A stretch of 64,000 nucleotides of DNA from Streptomyces sp. LX-29. GTDB lineage: Bacteria > Actinomycetota > Actinomycetes > Streptomycetales > Streptomycetaceae. The stretch's first letter is position 1, and each line of letters starts with the position of its first letter. The notes below the pieces were generated by a model, which saw nothing but the letters and a program-made list of their open reading frames with translations, ran no database searches and had not been told where the DNA came from. Made by a program: the position numbers and the translations under genes. The stretch is from assembly GCF_029541745.1 (NCBI RefSeq), contig NZ_CP089746.1:4845559-4909558 (forward strand), read 5' to 3'. This document shows, in pieces, positions 1 to 8,300 of this stretch.

Positions 1-1
1 C

Positions 2-661
2 GAGGTCATCGGGGTGCCCGTCTACCGCTGGATGCCGCCGGCGGACCTCGCCCCGCTGGACCGGCTGCTGGACTCGGCGGTCGGCCGCTCGGTGGACGCC
101 ATCACCTTCACCAGCGCCCCCGCCGCCGCCGGCCTGCTGGACCGGGCCCGGGAGCGCGGGATGTTCGACGCGCTCCTCGACGCGCTCCGCCACGACGTGC
201 TGCCGGCCTGCGTGGGGCCGGTGACCGCGCTGCCGCTCCAGGCCCTCGACGTGCCCACCCGACAGCCCGAGCGGTTCCGGCTCGGCCCGCTGGTGCAGCT
301 GCTGACCGGTGAACTCCCCGGCCGGGCGGGCCCACTCCCGGTCGCCGGCCGGCGACTGGAGATCCGCGGCCACGCGGTCCTCGTCGACGGCGAGCTCCGC
401 GCGATCCCCCCGGCCGGGATGGCCCTGCTGCGCGCCCTCGCCCGCCGCCCCGGCTGGGTCGTCGCCCGCGCCGACCTGCTGCGCGTCCTCCCGGGCTCCG
501 GCCGCGACGAGCACGCCGTGGAGACCGCGATGGCGCGGCTCCGCAGCGCCCTCGGCACCCCGAAGCTGATCCAGACCGTGGTCAAGCGCGGCTACCGGCT
601 GGCGCTGGACCCGGTCGTGGAGACGAAGTACGGGGAGCCGGAGGGCGCGAGCGAGGGCTGA
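2..661 (+). CDS. Uroporphyrinogen-III synthase-like protein with C-terminal winged-helix DNA-binding domain (5' end missing)
   Basis: The frame is open from the first bases of the window, so the N-terminus lies outside it. The visible 219 residues begin inside a HemD-type fold (the VDAITFTSAPAAAGLL stretch is typical of the second HemD subdomain). They end in a winged helix like the OmpR/PhoB C-terminal domain (about residues 120-205 of the visible part; VETAMARLRSALG followed by IQTVVKRGYRL). This HemD-plus-response-regulator fusion is well known in Streptomyces as the SCO2958 type and is thought to be regulatory, not the housekeeping heme enzyme. The DNA-binding part appears intact. No heme genes are nearby, so target and ligand cannot be read from the sequence. 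Confidence 0.85.
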   Translation, partial: EVIGVPVYRWMPPADLAPLDRLLDSAVGRSVDAITFTSAPAAAGLLDRARERGMFDALLDALRHDVLPACVGPVTALPLQALDVPTRQPERFRLGPLVQLLTGELPGRAGPLPVAGRRLEIRGHAVLVDGELRAIPPAGMALLRALARRPGWVVARADLLRVLPGSGRDEHAVETAMARLRSALGTPKLIQTVVKRGYRLALDPVVETKYGEPEGASEG

Positions 662-835
662 GGGCGGAGCGGGGGCGCGCGCCCCGGGCCGGGGGCGCAA
701 CCGCCGGCCTTCTGCGGGCTTTTCGCGGAGAGTGGCTCCAGGCACTCTGGGGAGAGCGGTATCCCCCAGCGGAGGCGCCGGACCCCCAGCGGGGGCGCCG
801 GACCGTGCCTCGCGTACCGAAGGAGTGACCAGAGC

Positions 836-1444
836 ATGGCGGCGTCGGCCTCCTACGACCTGCGGTTCGACTCCGGGAGGGTCTGTCTGGACCTGGTGGC
901 CACGGTCGGCGGGCGGCTCAGCGAGGAGCCGGTGGAGCGGCTCGACGGGCCGGAGCGGCTGCGCGCCTGGCTGATGGGGGCGGAGCTGGTGCCGCTCGGG
1001 ACGTGCCTGGAGGCGGTGGACGCCGCCTGGCTCACGCGCTTCCAGGCCGCGCGCGACCTGCTGCACCGGGTGGTCCACGCGGAGTTGGACGTCGATCCCG
1101 GTCAGGCCACCGCCGCCGACCTGGAGCGGCTGAACGCGCTGGCCTCGACCGCCCCGCCCGCCGTACGGGCGGTACGGAACTCCGATGGCACCCTGGTCCG
1201 CGTCATCGCCGTCACGCCCGACTGCGGGGCGCTGCTGGCGCAGATCGCGCGGGACGCCGTCGAGTTGCTCACCGACCCGGTGGCCCGGGGGCAGCTGCGG
1301 CAGTGCGAGGGAGAGACCTGCTCGCTGGTCTATCTGGACACCTCGCGCGGGCGCCGCCGCCGCTGGTGCTCCAGCGAGGTGTGCGGCAACCGGGAGCGGG
1401 TCGCCCGCCACCGCCGCCGCGCGGTCGCCGCCGCCCGGCCGTGA
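836..1444 (+). CDS. CGNR zinc-finger (ABATE domain) protein, putative stress regulator
   Basis: This 202-residue protein has the ABATE/CGNR layout. The N-terminal RFDSGRVCLDLVATVGGR segment is followed by a helical middle part. The C-terminal treble-clef zinc finger has cysteines in RQCEGETCSLVYLDTS and in RWCSSEVCGNRERVARHRRR, including the diagnostic CGNR. Family members are presumed DNA-binding regulators; the basic tail after CGNR fits that. The ATG at 836 follows a GAAGGAG-like ribosome binding site about ten bases upstream. The gene stands alone, 174 bases after the previous stop. Its targets are not deducible. Confidence 0.9.
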   Translation: MAASASYDLRFDSGRVCLDLVATVGGRLSEEPVERLDGPERLRAWLMGAELVPLGTCLEAVDAAWLTRFQAARDLLHRVVHAELDVDPGQATAADLERLNALASTAPPAVRAVRNSDGTLVRVIAVTPDCGALLAQIARDAVELLTDPVARGQLRQCEGETCSLVYLDTSRGRRRRWCSSEVCGNRERVARHRRRAVAAARP

Positions 1445-1822
1445 CCACCCCGGCGCTGCCGTACGCGTCCGCCCTGCCCTGCCGCCCTGACACGGCACCC
1501 GTCCGCCCAGCCTGACTGTCCGGCCCCGACCCCGTCCGCCTGACCTGGCCGTCCGGCGCCGACGACTCCCGTCCGCCCGGCCGTGAATCTTCCTCGCGCG
1601 TCGTTGAGTCGATCCGCGCTCCCGTCCGTAGTCACCAGTACGGGGCCGGACGTAGGTCCCGGGCACGCGGCCCACGAAACCCGGGGGAGAAGGAACCATG
1701 CGCGACCCGCACCGGGCCCGGTGGTGGCGATGACGACGACGCTGTCGATGACGACACACGCCGTGCCAGGTGTTCACACCGCAGTATCGACCCGGGGGGT
1801 TTGGGTGCGCGAGGATGCCGCC
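1445..1822. other. Intergenic region before the ECF sigma gene
   Basis: I see no convincing gene here. The first 120 bases contain three degenerate copies of a cccgtccgcc motif about 31-39 bases apart (near 1498, 1529 and 1568). The last 100 bases have TCGATGACGAC repeated twice, a short GGTG-ttca-CACC inverted repeat near 1770, and presumably the sigma promoter. No confident -35/-10 pair could be assigned. Confidence 0.4.
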
Positions 1823-2344
1823 GTGACCGAGAGGACGACGCCGGAAGACGAGCTCATGCGGGCTCTCTACCAGGATCACGCGGGGCCGCTCCTGGCCTTC
1901 GTCCTGCGGCTGGTGGCGGGCGACCGCCACCGGGCGGAGGACGTGGTGCAGGAGACGCTGCTGCGCGCCTGGCGCAACGCCGACCAGCTGAAGAACGCGA
2001 CCGGATCGGTGCGGCCCTGGCTGGTGACGGTCGCCCGGCGCATCGTCATCGACGGTCACCGCAGCCGTCAGTCGCGCCCGCAGGAGGTCGATCCGACCCC
2101 GTTGGAGGCCATACCGGCCGCGGACGAGATCGATCGGGCGCTGCGTCTGATGACCATCTCCGACGCGCTGGGCGACCTCACCGACGCCCACCGGGAGGCG
2201 CTTGTCGAGACCTACTTCAAGGGCCGTACGGTGAACGAGGCGGCCGAGGTGCTGCGGGTGCCGGCCGGGACGGTCAGGTCCCGGGTCTTCTACGCGCTGC
2301 GCTCGATGAGGCTCTCGCTCGAGGAACGGGGAGTGACGGCATGA
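1823..2344 (+). CDS. sigU: ECF RNA polymerase sigma factor, SigU-like
   Basis: The 173-residue protein is an extracytoplasmic-function sigma factor. Region 2 spans about residues 10-80 (YQDHAGPLLAFVLRL, then GDRHRAEDVVQETLLRAWRN and WLVTVARRIVID). Region 4 spans about 115-165 (LTDAHREALVETYFKG and AAEVLRVPAGTVRSRVFYAL, the helix-turn-helix). The GTG at 1823 was chosen because GAGG at 1811-1814 is well spaced; an in-frame GTG at 1805 would add six residues. The stop overlaps the anti-sigma start by four bases, indicating translational coupling. The neighbours (anti-sigma, HelD, malic enzyme, HU) match the S. coelicolor sigU locus as I remember it. In that species SigU affects secreted proteins and sporulation. 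The symbol rests on synteny. Confidence 0.85.
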   Translation: MTERTTPEDELMRALYQDHAGPLLAFVLRLVAGDRHRAEDVVQETLLRAWRNADQLKNATGSVRPWLVTVARRIVIDGHRSRQSRPQEVDPTPLEAIPAADEIDRALRLMTISDALGDLTDAHREALVETYFKGRTVNEAAEVLRVPAGTVRSRVFYALRSMRLSLEERGVTA

Positions 2345-3081
2345 CCCCGCCGGCACAGCACAGCGATGTCGGCGCCTACGCGCTGGGCATCCTCGACGAC
2401 GCGGACGCCACCCGGTTCGAGGAACACCTCGTGGAGTGCGACCGCTGCGCCGCCGAGCTGGAGGAGCTCATGGGGCTGACTCCGGCGCTGGCCGAGTTCG
2501 CCCAGACCGCGCCCACCCCCGAGACGATCACCGCCACCCCCGGTCCTGAGCTGCTCGACCGGCTGCTGGCGGAGGTCGGCGCCACCCGCGCCAAGCGGCG
2601 GCGCGGCCGGCTGTACCTGGTCGCCGCGGCGGCCGCGCTGATCGTCGCGGCGCCCCTGGTCACCGCCGTCGCGGTGCGCGAGGACTCCGGCGCGGGGGAG
2701 CCGCGCACCTTCGCCGCCGCCGCCCGCCAGGTCTACGAGGCCGGCGACCGGCTCCCCGGCACCGTCGACCCCGTCACCAAGGTCTCCGCCGAGGTCTCGC
2801 TGGAGTCCCAGGGCTGGCGCGGCACCTATGTCGCCCTCAAGCTCGGCAACGTCAAGGGACAGCGGGAGTGCCAGCTGATCGCGGTCGGCAAGAGCGGCAC
2901 CGAGGAGGTCGTGAGCACCTGGGCGGTCCCCGAGGGCGGCTACGGGGTGCCGGGCGACGGCTCGAAGTGGAACAAGGAGCCCCTCTACACCCTCGGTGGC
3001 GCCGCCATGAACCGGGACGAGATCGACCGTTTCGAGGTCCGCACCCTGAAGGGGGAGCGCCTGGCGACGGTGAAGGTCTGA
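2341..3081 (+). CDS. Membrane-anchored zinc-binding anti-sigma factor for the SigU-like sigma factor
   Basis: The 246-residue protein starts with a zinc anti-sigma (ZAS) domain whose HLVECDRC segment gives the H-x3-C-x2-C motif near residues 29-36. A single transmembrane helix follows at about 88-108 (YLVAAAAALIVAAPLVTAVAV). The extracytoplasmic C-terminal domain of about 135 residues is probably sensory. This is the usual plan for an anti-sigma that holds its sigma factor at the membrane and releases it on an envelope signal. The ATG overlaps the sigma stop (ATGA). The outer domain resembles those of other actinobacterial RslA-like proteins but shows no enzyme motif. Confidence 0.9.
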   Translation: MTPPAQHSDVGAYALGILDDADATRFEEHLVECDRCAAELEELMGLTPALAEFAQTAPTPETITATPGPELLDRLLAEVGATRAKRRRGRLYLVAAAAALIVAAPLVTAVAVREDSGAGEPRTFAAAARQVYEAGDRLPGTVDPVTKVSAEVSLESQGWRGTYVALKLGNVKGQRECQLIAVGKSGTEEVVSTWAVPEGGYGVPGDGSKWNKEPLYTLGGAAMNRDEIDRFEVRTLKGERLATVKV

Positions 3082-3206
3082 GGCCGGGCGCCCCCGCCTG
3101 ACCCCCCGCCCGGTTCGGGTGCGGATTTCCGTGTTCCGGCAGGTGCGCGGATGCCCCGGTTCGCGTACGGTTGACGGCTGCCCTACGCACATCAGAAGGG
3201 GGCCTG

Positions 3207-5780
3207 GTGGCCGCGCACAACGCCACGCACGCCGCACCGACGACGGCACCGCGAGAGGTGGACCCGACCGGCGACGGTGCCGACGGAGTCCGTGACCGGG
3301 AGATCCGGATCGAGCAGACGCATCTCGACCGGGTCTACCGGCGCCTTGAGGAGAAGATCCACGAGGCGGAGTTCCTGATGGACGACGCCGCCAAGCGTGC
3401 CCAGGTCGGCACGCCCGGCGCGCTCGCCGAGCGGGACGCCCAGGTGTTCCGCGCCGGGGTGCACCTCAACCGGCTCAACAGCGAGTTCGAGGACTTCCTC
3501 TTCGGCCGGATCGACCTGCTGCTCGGCAAGGACGGCGAGCGCGGGCCGGACGGCGCGTACACCTCCGTGGAGCCGGCCGAGGACGCCGTGCGCACCGACG
3601 ACGCCGGCCGCCCGCACGCCGAGATCGCCGAGACGCTGCACATCGGGCGGCTCGGCGTGCTCGACGCCGACTACTCCCCGCTGGTGATCGACTGGCGCGC
3701 CCCCGCCGCCGCCCCCTTCTACCGCTCCACCCCGGTCGCGCCCGGCCGCGTGGTGCGCCGCCGCGTCATCCGCTCCAAGGGACGCCGGGTGCTCGGCGTC
3801 GAGGACGACCTGATGCGCCCGGAGCTGACCGCGACCCTCGACGGCGCCGAGCTGCCGGCTGTCGGCGACGGCGCGCTGATGGCGGCGCTGGGCCAGGCCC
3901 GGAGCCACACCATGCGCGACATCGTCGCCTCCATCCAGGCCGAGCAGGACATGGTGATCCGGGCCCCCGCCGCCTCCATCACCGAGGTCGAGGGCGGCCC
4001 GGGCACCGGCAAGACCGCGGTGGCGCTGCACCGAGCCGCCTACCTGCTCTACCAGGACCGGCGGCGGTACGCGGGCGGCATCCTGATCGTCAGCCCCACC
4101 CCGCTGCTGGTCGCCTACACCGAGGGCGTGCTGCCCTCGCTGGGCGAGGAGGGACAGGTCGCCATCCGCGCGGTCGGCTCCCTCGTGGACGGCGCGGAGG
4201 CCACCGCGTACGACGAGCCCGCCGTGGCCCGGATCAAGGGCTCCTCGCGGATGGTCAGGCTGCTGCGCCGGGCGGCGCGTGGCGCGCTGGAGTCGGGTCC
4301 GGCCCCCGCGCGGGGCGGCGACCCCGGCCGGCGGCGGCGCCCCGGGGGCCGTCCTGTGGAGGACGGCCAGCTGGCGCTGGACGGCCTCGACGGCACCGGG
4401 GCCGCGGCATCGCGCGGCTCCGAGGCGGCCGGCGGGACCCCGGACCGGCTGCGGGTGGTGGCCTTCGGGCGCCGCGTCGAGCTGGAGGCGGCCGAGCTCC
4501 AGCGCATCCGGCAGGTGGCGCTGGGCGGCACCGCTCCGGTCAACCTGCTGCGCCCGCGGGCCCGGCGGCTGATCCTGGACGCCCTGTGGCAGCGCTCCGG
4601 CGGCACCCAGCGCTACACGGACCCCGAGCTGGCCGCCGAGGCGCGCTCCGCCTTCGACGAGGACATCTCCACCGAACCGGACTTCATCGGCTTCCTCGAC
4701 GCCTGGTGGCCGGAGCTGACCCCGCGCGGCGTGCTGGCCGCGATGGCGGACGAGAAGCGGCTGGGGCGCTGGGCGCGGCGCATCCTCAACCCCCGCGAGG
4801 CGCGGCTGCTGGCCCGCTCCCTGAAGCGGCTGGGCGGCGACGGGCGGGGGCCGCTGTCGGTGCACGACGTGGCGCTGCTGGACGAGCTGCACTCGGTGCT
4901 GGGCGCCCCGGCCCGCCCCCGCAAGCGGGAGCTCGATCCGCTGGACCAGCTCACCGGTCTCGAGGAGCTGAGCACCTACGCCGACCGGATGGGCGGTGGC
5001 CGGTCCCGCGCGGAGCGGCTGGAGCGGCTTCGGGAGGAGGCGCGCACCGACTACACCCATGTCATCGTCGACGAGGCGCAGGACCTGACGCCCATGCAGT
5101 GGCGGATGGTGGGGCGGCGCGGCCGCCACGCCACCTGGACCGTCGTCGGCGACCCGGCGCAGAGCTCGTGGTCCGACCCGGACGAGGCGGCCGAGGCCCG
5201 CGCCGAGGCGCTGGGCAGCCGCCCGCGCCGTCGCTTCACGCTGACCGTGAACTACCGCAACCCGGCGGAGATCGCCGAGCTGGCGGCCAGGGTGCTCGCC
5301 CTGGCCATGCCCGGCATGCGCTCCCCGGAGGCGGTCCGCTCCACCGGCATAGAGCCCCGCTTCGCCGTCCTCGACGGACACCGGGCGGACCGGCGCGGGG
5401 TCGAGGCGAGCGCCTACGGCACGGCCGGTGACGACGAGACCGAGGCGCTCGCCGCCTGTGTGCGGGAGGAGACGCGGCGGCTGCTGGCGGAGGTGGACGG
5501 CACGGTCGGCGTGGTCGTCGCCATGGCCCGGCGGGAGCAGGCCCGCGAGTGGCTGGCCGGGCTCGGCGACCGCGCGGTGGCGCTGGGCAGCCTGGAGGCG
5601 AAGGGCCTGGAGTACGACGCCACGGTCGTGGTCGCGCCCGCCGAGATCGCGGACGAGTCCCCGGCGGGCCTGCGGGTCCTCTACGTGGCGCTGACCCGGG
5701 CCACCCAGCAGCTGACGGTGGTCTCGGGCGGGCGGGACGAGCCGGACGCGGCGGGGGTGCCTGACCTGCTGCGGGACTGA
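3207..5780 (+). CDS. helD: HelD-type ATPase that recycles RNA polymerase (UvrD/Rep-like fold)
   Basis: The 857-residue protein is an SF1-like ATPase. Walker A (GGPGTGKTAVALHRAAYLL) is near residue 262, the DEAQDLTP Walker B near 618, VVGDPAQSSW nearby, and the C-terminal LYVALTRATQQL motif near 825. The N-terminal segment of about 70 residues rich in charged helix matches the coiled-coil arm of HelD proteins, which reach into RNA polymerase and eject nucleic acid. The GTG at 3207 has AGAAGGGGG at 3194-3202 directly upstream; an earlier in-frame start at 3171 lacks such a site. A low-complexity Arg/Gly/Pro insertion lies near residues 365-405. The position directly after the sigma/anti-sigma pair fits a shared role in transcription control. 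Confidence 0.93.
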   Translation: MAAHNATHAAPTTAPREVDPTGDGADGVRDREIRIEQTHLDRVYRRLEEKIHEAEFLMDDAAKRAQVGTPGALAERDAQVFRAGVHLNRLNSEFEDFLFGRIDLLLGKDGERGPDGAYTSVEPAEDAVRTDDAGRPHAEIAETLHIGRLGVLDADYSPLVIDWRAPAAAPFYRSTPVAPGRVVRRRVIRSKGRRVLGVEDDLMRPELTATLDGAELPAVGDGALMAALGQARSHTMRDIVASIQAEQDMVIRAPAASITEVEGGPGTGKTAVALHRAAYLLYQDRRRYAGGILIVSPTPLLVAYTEGVLPSLGEEGQVAIRAVGSLVDGAEATAYDEPAVARIKGSSRMVRLLRRAARGALESGPAPARGGDPGRRRRPGGRPVEDGQLALDGLDGTGAAASRGSEAAGGTPDRLRVVAFGRRVELEAAELQRIRQVALGGTAPVNLLRPRARRLILDALWQRSGGTQRYTDPELAAEARSAFDEDISTEPDFIGFLDAWWPELTPRGVLAAMADEKRLGRWARRILNPREARLLARSLKRLGGDGRGPLSVHDVALLDELHSVLGAPARPRKRELDPLDQLTGLEELSTYADRMGGGRSRAERLERLREEARTDYTHVIVDEAQDLTPMQWRMVGRRGRHATWTVVGDPAQSSWSDPDEAAEARAEALGSRPRRRFTLTVNYRNPAEIAELAARVLALAMPGMRSPEAVRSTGIEPRFAVLDGHRADRRGVEASAYGTAGDDETEALAACVREETRRLLAEVDGTVGVVVAMARREQAREWLAGLGDRAVALGSLEAKGLEYDATVVVAPAEIADESPAGLRVLYVALTRATQQLTVVSGGRDEPDAAGVPDLLRD

Positions 5781-6088
5781 GCCGCGCCGACGGCCGCGGG
5801 GCCGGGCCGGGGGCGCGGTGAGCCCGGAGGGGGCCGGAGGGGCGAGAAGCGGCCGGAGGGGGTGTCCGGGAGGCTGCCCGGCCCCGGTGTCGTCGTCGGG
5901 GCTCGGCGCCCCCGCCAGGGGCGTCGTCGGGCTCGGCGCGGCCGGAGGGCCGTCGTCGGATTCCGCCCTCCGGAGCGGACCTGGCCGGGGTTCCTCCGGG
6001 GCTCCGTCCGCGGAACGGCGGGGGAAACGCCCCGCGAATGCCCGGGATCGGCGCGTCGTCGGGAATGAACCGGATGGACCACTGAGAC
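5781..6088. other. Intergenic region between helD and a SigR-like promoter
   Basis: This GC-rich, low-complexity stretch with ggccgg-type runs just after the helD stop may terminate helD. No gene was recognised. Confidence 0.35.
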
Positions 6089-6115
6089 GGGAATCGCATC
6101 CGGCGATCGTTTGTT
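6089..6115 (+). promoter_or_regulatory. Candidate SigR-type promoter (GGGAAT-N18-GTT)
   Basis: GGGAAT at 6089-6094 and GTT at 6113-6115 are separated by exactly 18 bases, the consensus for the thiol-oxidative-stress sigma factor SigR. It points rightward into a gene-free stretch ending at a strong hairpin. A second copy with identical spacing lies before the cysteine operon at 63331. Confidence 0.5.
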
Positions 6116-6121
6116 AGCCTT

Positions 6122-6270
6122 GCAGTGGCACCGGCTCGATCCAAGCCCCCGGGCCCAACCTTCGTCGCTTCGAGCGACCACTTGCCGCGAGGCGAGCATG
6201 GCGGGTCGGTGCCACCTCAGCATTCAGCCGAACAGGTCCGCGTCAGCTCATGACGCGGACCTGTTCGGCT
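6122..6270 (+). ncRNA. Candidate SigR-dependent structured small RNA, antisense to the end of the csp gene
   Basis: The predicted start lies about seven bases after the SigR-like GTT. The segment can fold: GTGGCACCG (6125-6133) pairs with CGGTGCCAC (6207-6215) as an outer stem. GTCGCT-tcg-AGCGAC (6164-6178) forms an inner hairpin. The perfect 20-bp hairpin at 6226-6270 would act as terminator. No plausible ORF with a ribosome site lies inside. The last 28 bases are complementary to the csp coding end. This is inferred from sequence only. Confidence 0.35.
6226..6270. terminator. Perfect 20-bp inverted repeat overlapping the csp stop codon
   Basis: Arm AGCCGAACAGGTCCGCGTCA (6226-6245), five-base loop, then its exact complement (6251-6270). 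On the minus strand one arm is built from the last codons of the cold-shock gene. There is no T tract on either side, as is common for Streptomyces terminators. It could stop transcription from both directions. Confidence 0.75.
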
Positions 6271-6449
6271 TGCGGGCCCTTGCGGCCCTGCACGATTTCG
6301 AACTCGACCTGCTGTGCATCGGTGAGGCTGCGGTATCCGGTGCCGTTGATCGAGCTGTAGTGGACGAAGACGTCCGGTCCGCCGCCGTCCTGGGCGATGA
6401 ACCCGTAGCCCTTCTCGGCGTTGAACCACTTGACGGTGCCCTGGGCCAT
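6243..6449 (-). CDS. Cold-shock domain protein (CspA family)
   Basis: The 68-residue single OB-fold protein carries RNP1 (KGYGFIAQ) and RNP2 (VFVHYSSI) motifs of CspA-type nucleic-acid chaperones. It binds single-stranded RNA and DNA and melts secondary structure. The length is usual for the family. On the minus strand an AGGGAG element lies seven bases before the ATG. The gene is monocistronic. Its final codons form one arm of the 20-bp hairpin at 6226-6270, so the stop codon lies inside the predicted terminator stem. The upstream region to 6802 is shared with the divergent malic enzyme gene. Confidence 0.95.
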   Translation of the reverse strand: MAQGTVKWFNAEKGYGFIAQDGGGPDVFVHYSSINGTGYRSLTDAQQVEFEIVQGRKGPQAEQVRVMS

Positions 6450-6802
6450 GCCCGTGCTCCCTGCTGCTTTGCCGTGATCTCGAAAATGACCTCCGCGCGC
6501 GGTGCGGCAGTCGCGCTGCGCGGGCTCCGCACACCGCGTGTACCTGCGTTTTCGCGCACGTGGTCGCGCCAGATCCTAGGGACTTCGGTGCCGCGCGCCG
6601 CCCCGCCTCGCCCGGCTGTTCCCGCGAAGGAGTGGGGGCTTCCACCCGGCTGACCCCATCTCGTATTGCAGAACAATATTTCCGAAACTCGGGGTTGGTT
6701 ACCTCGTACCGACAGGTAGGTGCGACGATCTGATGGCGTGGGCCCAGGGGCTCCCTGGTCCGCGGTTACACGTGAAACAAGGGAAAGCAGAGGAACACGG
6801 CC
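6450..6802. promoter_or_regulatory. Divergent promoter region of csp and malic enzyme, with a TATTG/CAATA operator-like repeat
   Basis: No gene was seen. TATTGCAGAACAATA at 6664-6678 is a perfect 5-bp inverted repeat with a five-base spacer in an AT-rich pocket, likely a regulator site. The malic enzyme start is preceded by an AGAGGAA element near 6789. The csp side is long enough for the extended 5' leader typical of cold-shock genes. Confidence 0.45.
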
Positions 6803-8242
6803 ATGGCAACGGCGCCTAGCGTCTCGTACTCGATGACGGTCCGACTGGAGGTGCCGGCCGGTGGCAGCGCCGTGAGCCAGCTGACCACGGCCGTGGAGTC
6901 CTCCGGCGGGTCGGTCATCGGCCTCGACGTGACCGCCTCCGGTCACGAGAAGCTCCGGATCGACGTCACCATCGCCGCGACCTCCACCGCGCACGCCGAC
7001 GAGATCGTCGAGAAGCTGCGCGGCATCGAGGGCGTCTCGCTGGGCAAGGTCTCCGACCGCACCTTCCTGATGCACCTCGGCGGCAAGATCGAGATGTCCT
7101 CCAAGCACCCGATCCGCAACCGTGACGACCTCTCCATGGTCTACACCCCCGGTGTCGCCCGGGTCTGCCAGGCCATCGCGGAGAACCCCGAGGACGCCCG
7201 CCGCCTGACCATCAAGCGCAACAGCGTCGCCGTGGTCACCGACGGCTCCGCCGTGCTGGGCCTGGGCAACATCGGCCCCATGGCCGCCCTGCCGGTCATG
7301 GAGGGCAAGGCCGCCCTCTTCAAGCGCTTCGCCGGCATCGACGCCTGGCCGATCTGCCTGGACACCCAGGACTCTGATGAAATCGTCGCCATCGTCAAGG
7401 CGATCGCCCCCGGCTTCGCCGGCATCAACCTGGAGGACATCTCCGCCCCGCGCTGCTTCGAGATCGAGGCCCGACTGCGCGAGGCCCTGGACATCCCCGT
7501 CTTCCACGACGACCAGCACGGCACCGCCATCGTGGTCCTCGCCGCGCTCACCAACGCGCTGCGGGTGGTCGGCAAGGCCATCGAGGACGTGCGGGTGGTC
7601 ATGTCCGGTGCCGGCGCGGCGGGCACCGCCATCCTCAAGCTGCTGATCGCCGCCGGCGTCAAGCACGCCGTGGTCGCCGACATCGAGGGCGTGGTGCACG
7701 CCGGCCGGGCCGACCTGGTCGACGCCGACACGAGTTCTGACATGGCATCGCTGCGTTGGATCGCGGACAACACCAACCCCGAGGGTGTCACCGGCACGCT
7801 GAAGCAGGCGGTGCGGGAGGCCGACGTGTTCATCGGCGTCTCGGCGCCCAACGTGCTGGGCGGCGAGGACGTCGCCGCGATGGCCGAGAACGCGATCGTC
7901 TTCGCACTGGCCAACCCCGACCCCGAGGTGGAGCCGGCCCTCGCCCGGCAGACCGCCGCGGTGGTGGCCACCGGCCGCTCCGACTTCCCCAACCAGATCA
8001 ACAACGTGCTGGTCTTCCCGGGCGTCTTCCGCGGCCTGCTGGACGCCCAGTCGCGCACCGTGAACACCGAGATGATGCTCGCCGCCGCCCGGGCGCTGGC
8101 CGACGTGGTGCACGACGAGGAGCTCAACGCGAACTACATCATCCCGTCGGTCTTCAACGACAAGGTCGCGGGGGCCGTCGCGGGGGCCGTCCGGGACGCC
8201 GCCCGAGCCGTGACCGCGACGGTCGACGTGAACGGCGTCTGA
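6803..8242 (+). CDS. NAD-dependent malic enzyme with N-terminal ACT domain
   Basis: The 479-residue enzyme decarboxylates malate to pyruvate, an anaplerotic/gluconeogenic step. An ACT-like regulatory domain occupies about residues 8-85. The malic N-domain follows with MVYTPGVARVCQAI near 112, the catalytic lysine region GKAALFKRFAG near 175 and the metal-binding HDDQHGTA near 235. The NAD-binding domain has GAGAAGTAILKLL near 270. The small prokaryotic form lacks the phosphotransacetylase extension. The ACT domain suggests allosteric control by an amino acid or related ligand. A strong hairpin terminator follows at 8262-8300. Orthologue position next to HU and HelD matches S. coelicolor SCO2951. 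Confidence 0.95.
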   Translation: MATAPSVSYSMTVRLEVPAGGSAVSQLTTAVESSGGSVIGLDVTASGHEKLRIDVTIAATSTAHADEIVEKLRGIEGVSLGKVSDRTFLMHLGGKIEMSSKHPIRNRDDLSMVYTPGVARVCQAIAENPEDARRLTIKRNSVAVVTDGSAVLGLGNIGPMAALPVMEGKAALFKRFAGIDAWPICLDTQDSDEIVAIVKAIAPGFAGINLEDISAPRCFEIEARLREALDIPVFHDDQHGTAIVVLAALTNALRVVGKAIEDVRVVMSGAGAAGTAILKLLIAAGVKHAVVADIEGVVHAGRADLVDADTSSDMASLRWIADNTNPEGVTGTLKQAVREADVFIGVSAPNVLGGEDVAAMAENAIVFALANPDPEVEPALARQTAAVVATGRSDFPNQINNVLVFPGVFRGLLDAQSRTVNTEMMLAAARALADVVHDEELNANYIIPSVFNDKVAGAVAGAVRDAARAVTATVDVNGV

Positions 8243-8261
8243 GGCCGGTAGAACCGCTTGT

Positions 8262-8300
8262 CGCGCGACGCGCCGCCCTGCTGGGACGGCGCGTCGCGCG
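8262..8300 (+). terminator. Terminator after malic enzyme
   Basis: A perfect 14-bp stem CGCGCGACGCGCCG (8262-8275) pairs with CGGCGCGTCGCGCG (8287-8300) around an 11-base loop, 20 bases after the stop. Confidence 0.8.

Noticed and set aside
3192..5381. A 729-codon open frame opposite helD
   Set aside because: It is a GC-rich shadow of helD with repetitive Arg/Gly/Ala/His composition, no domain and no ribosome site.
6111..6653. A 180-codon plus-strand frame opposite csp
   Set aside because: It is antisense to a certain cold-shock gene and lacks a ribosome site; the plus-strand transcript, if real, is better explained as an RNA.
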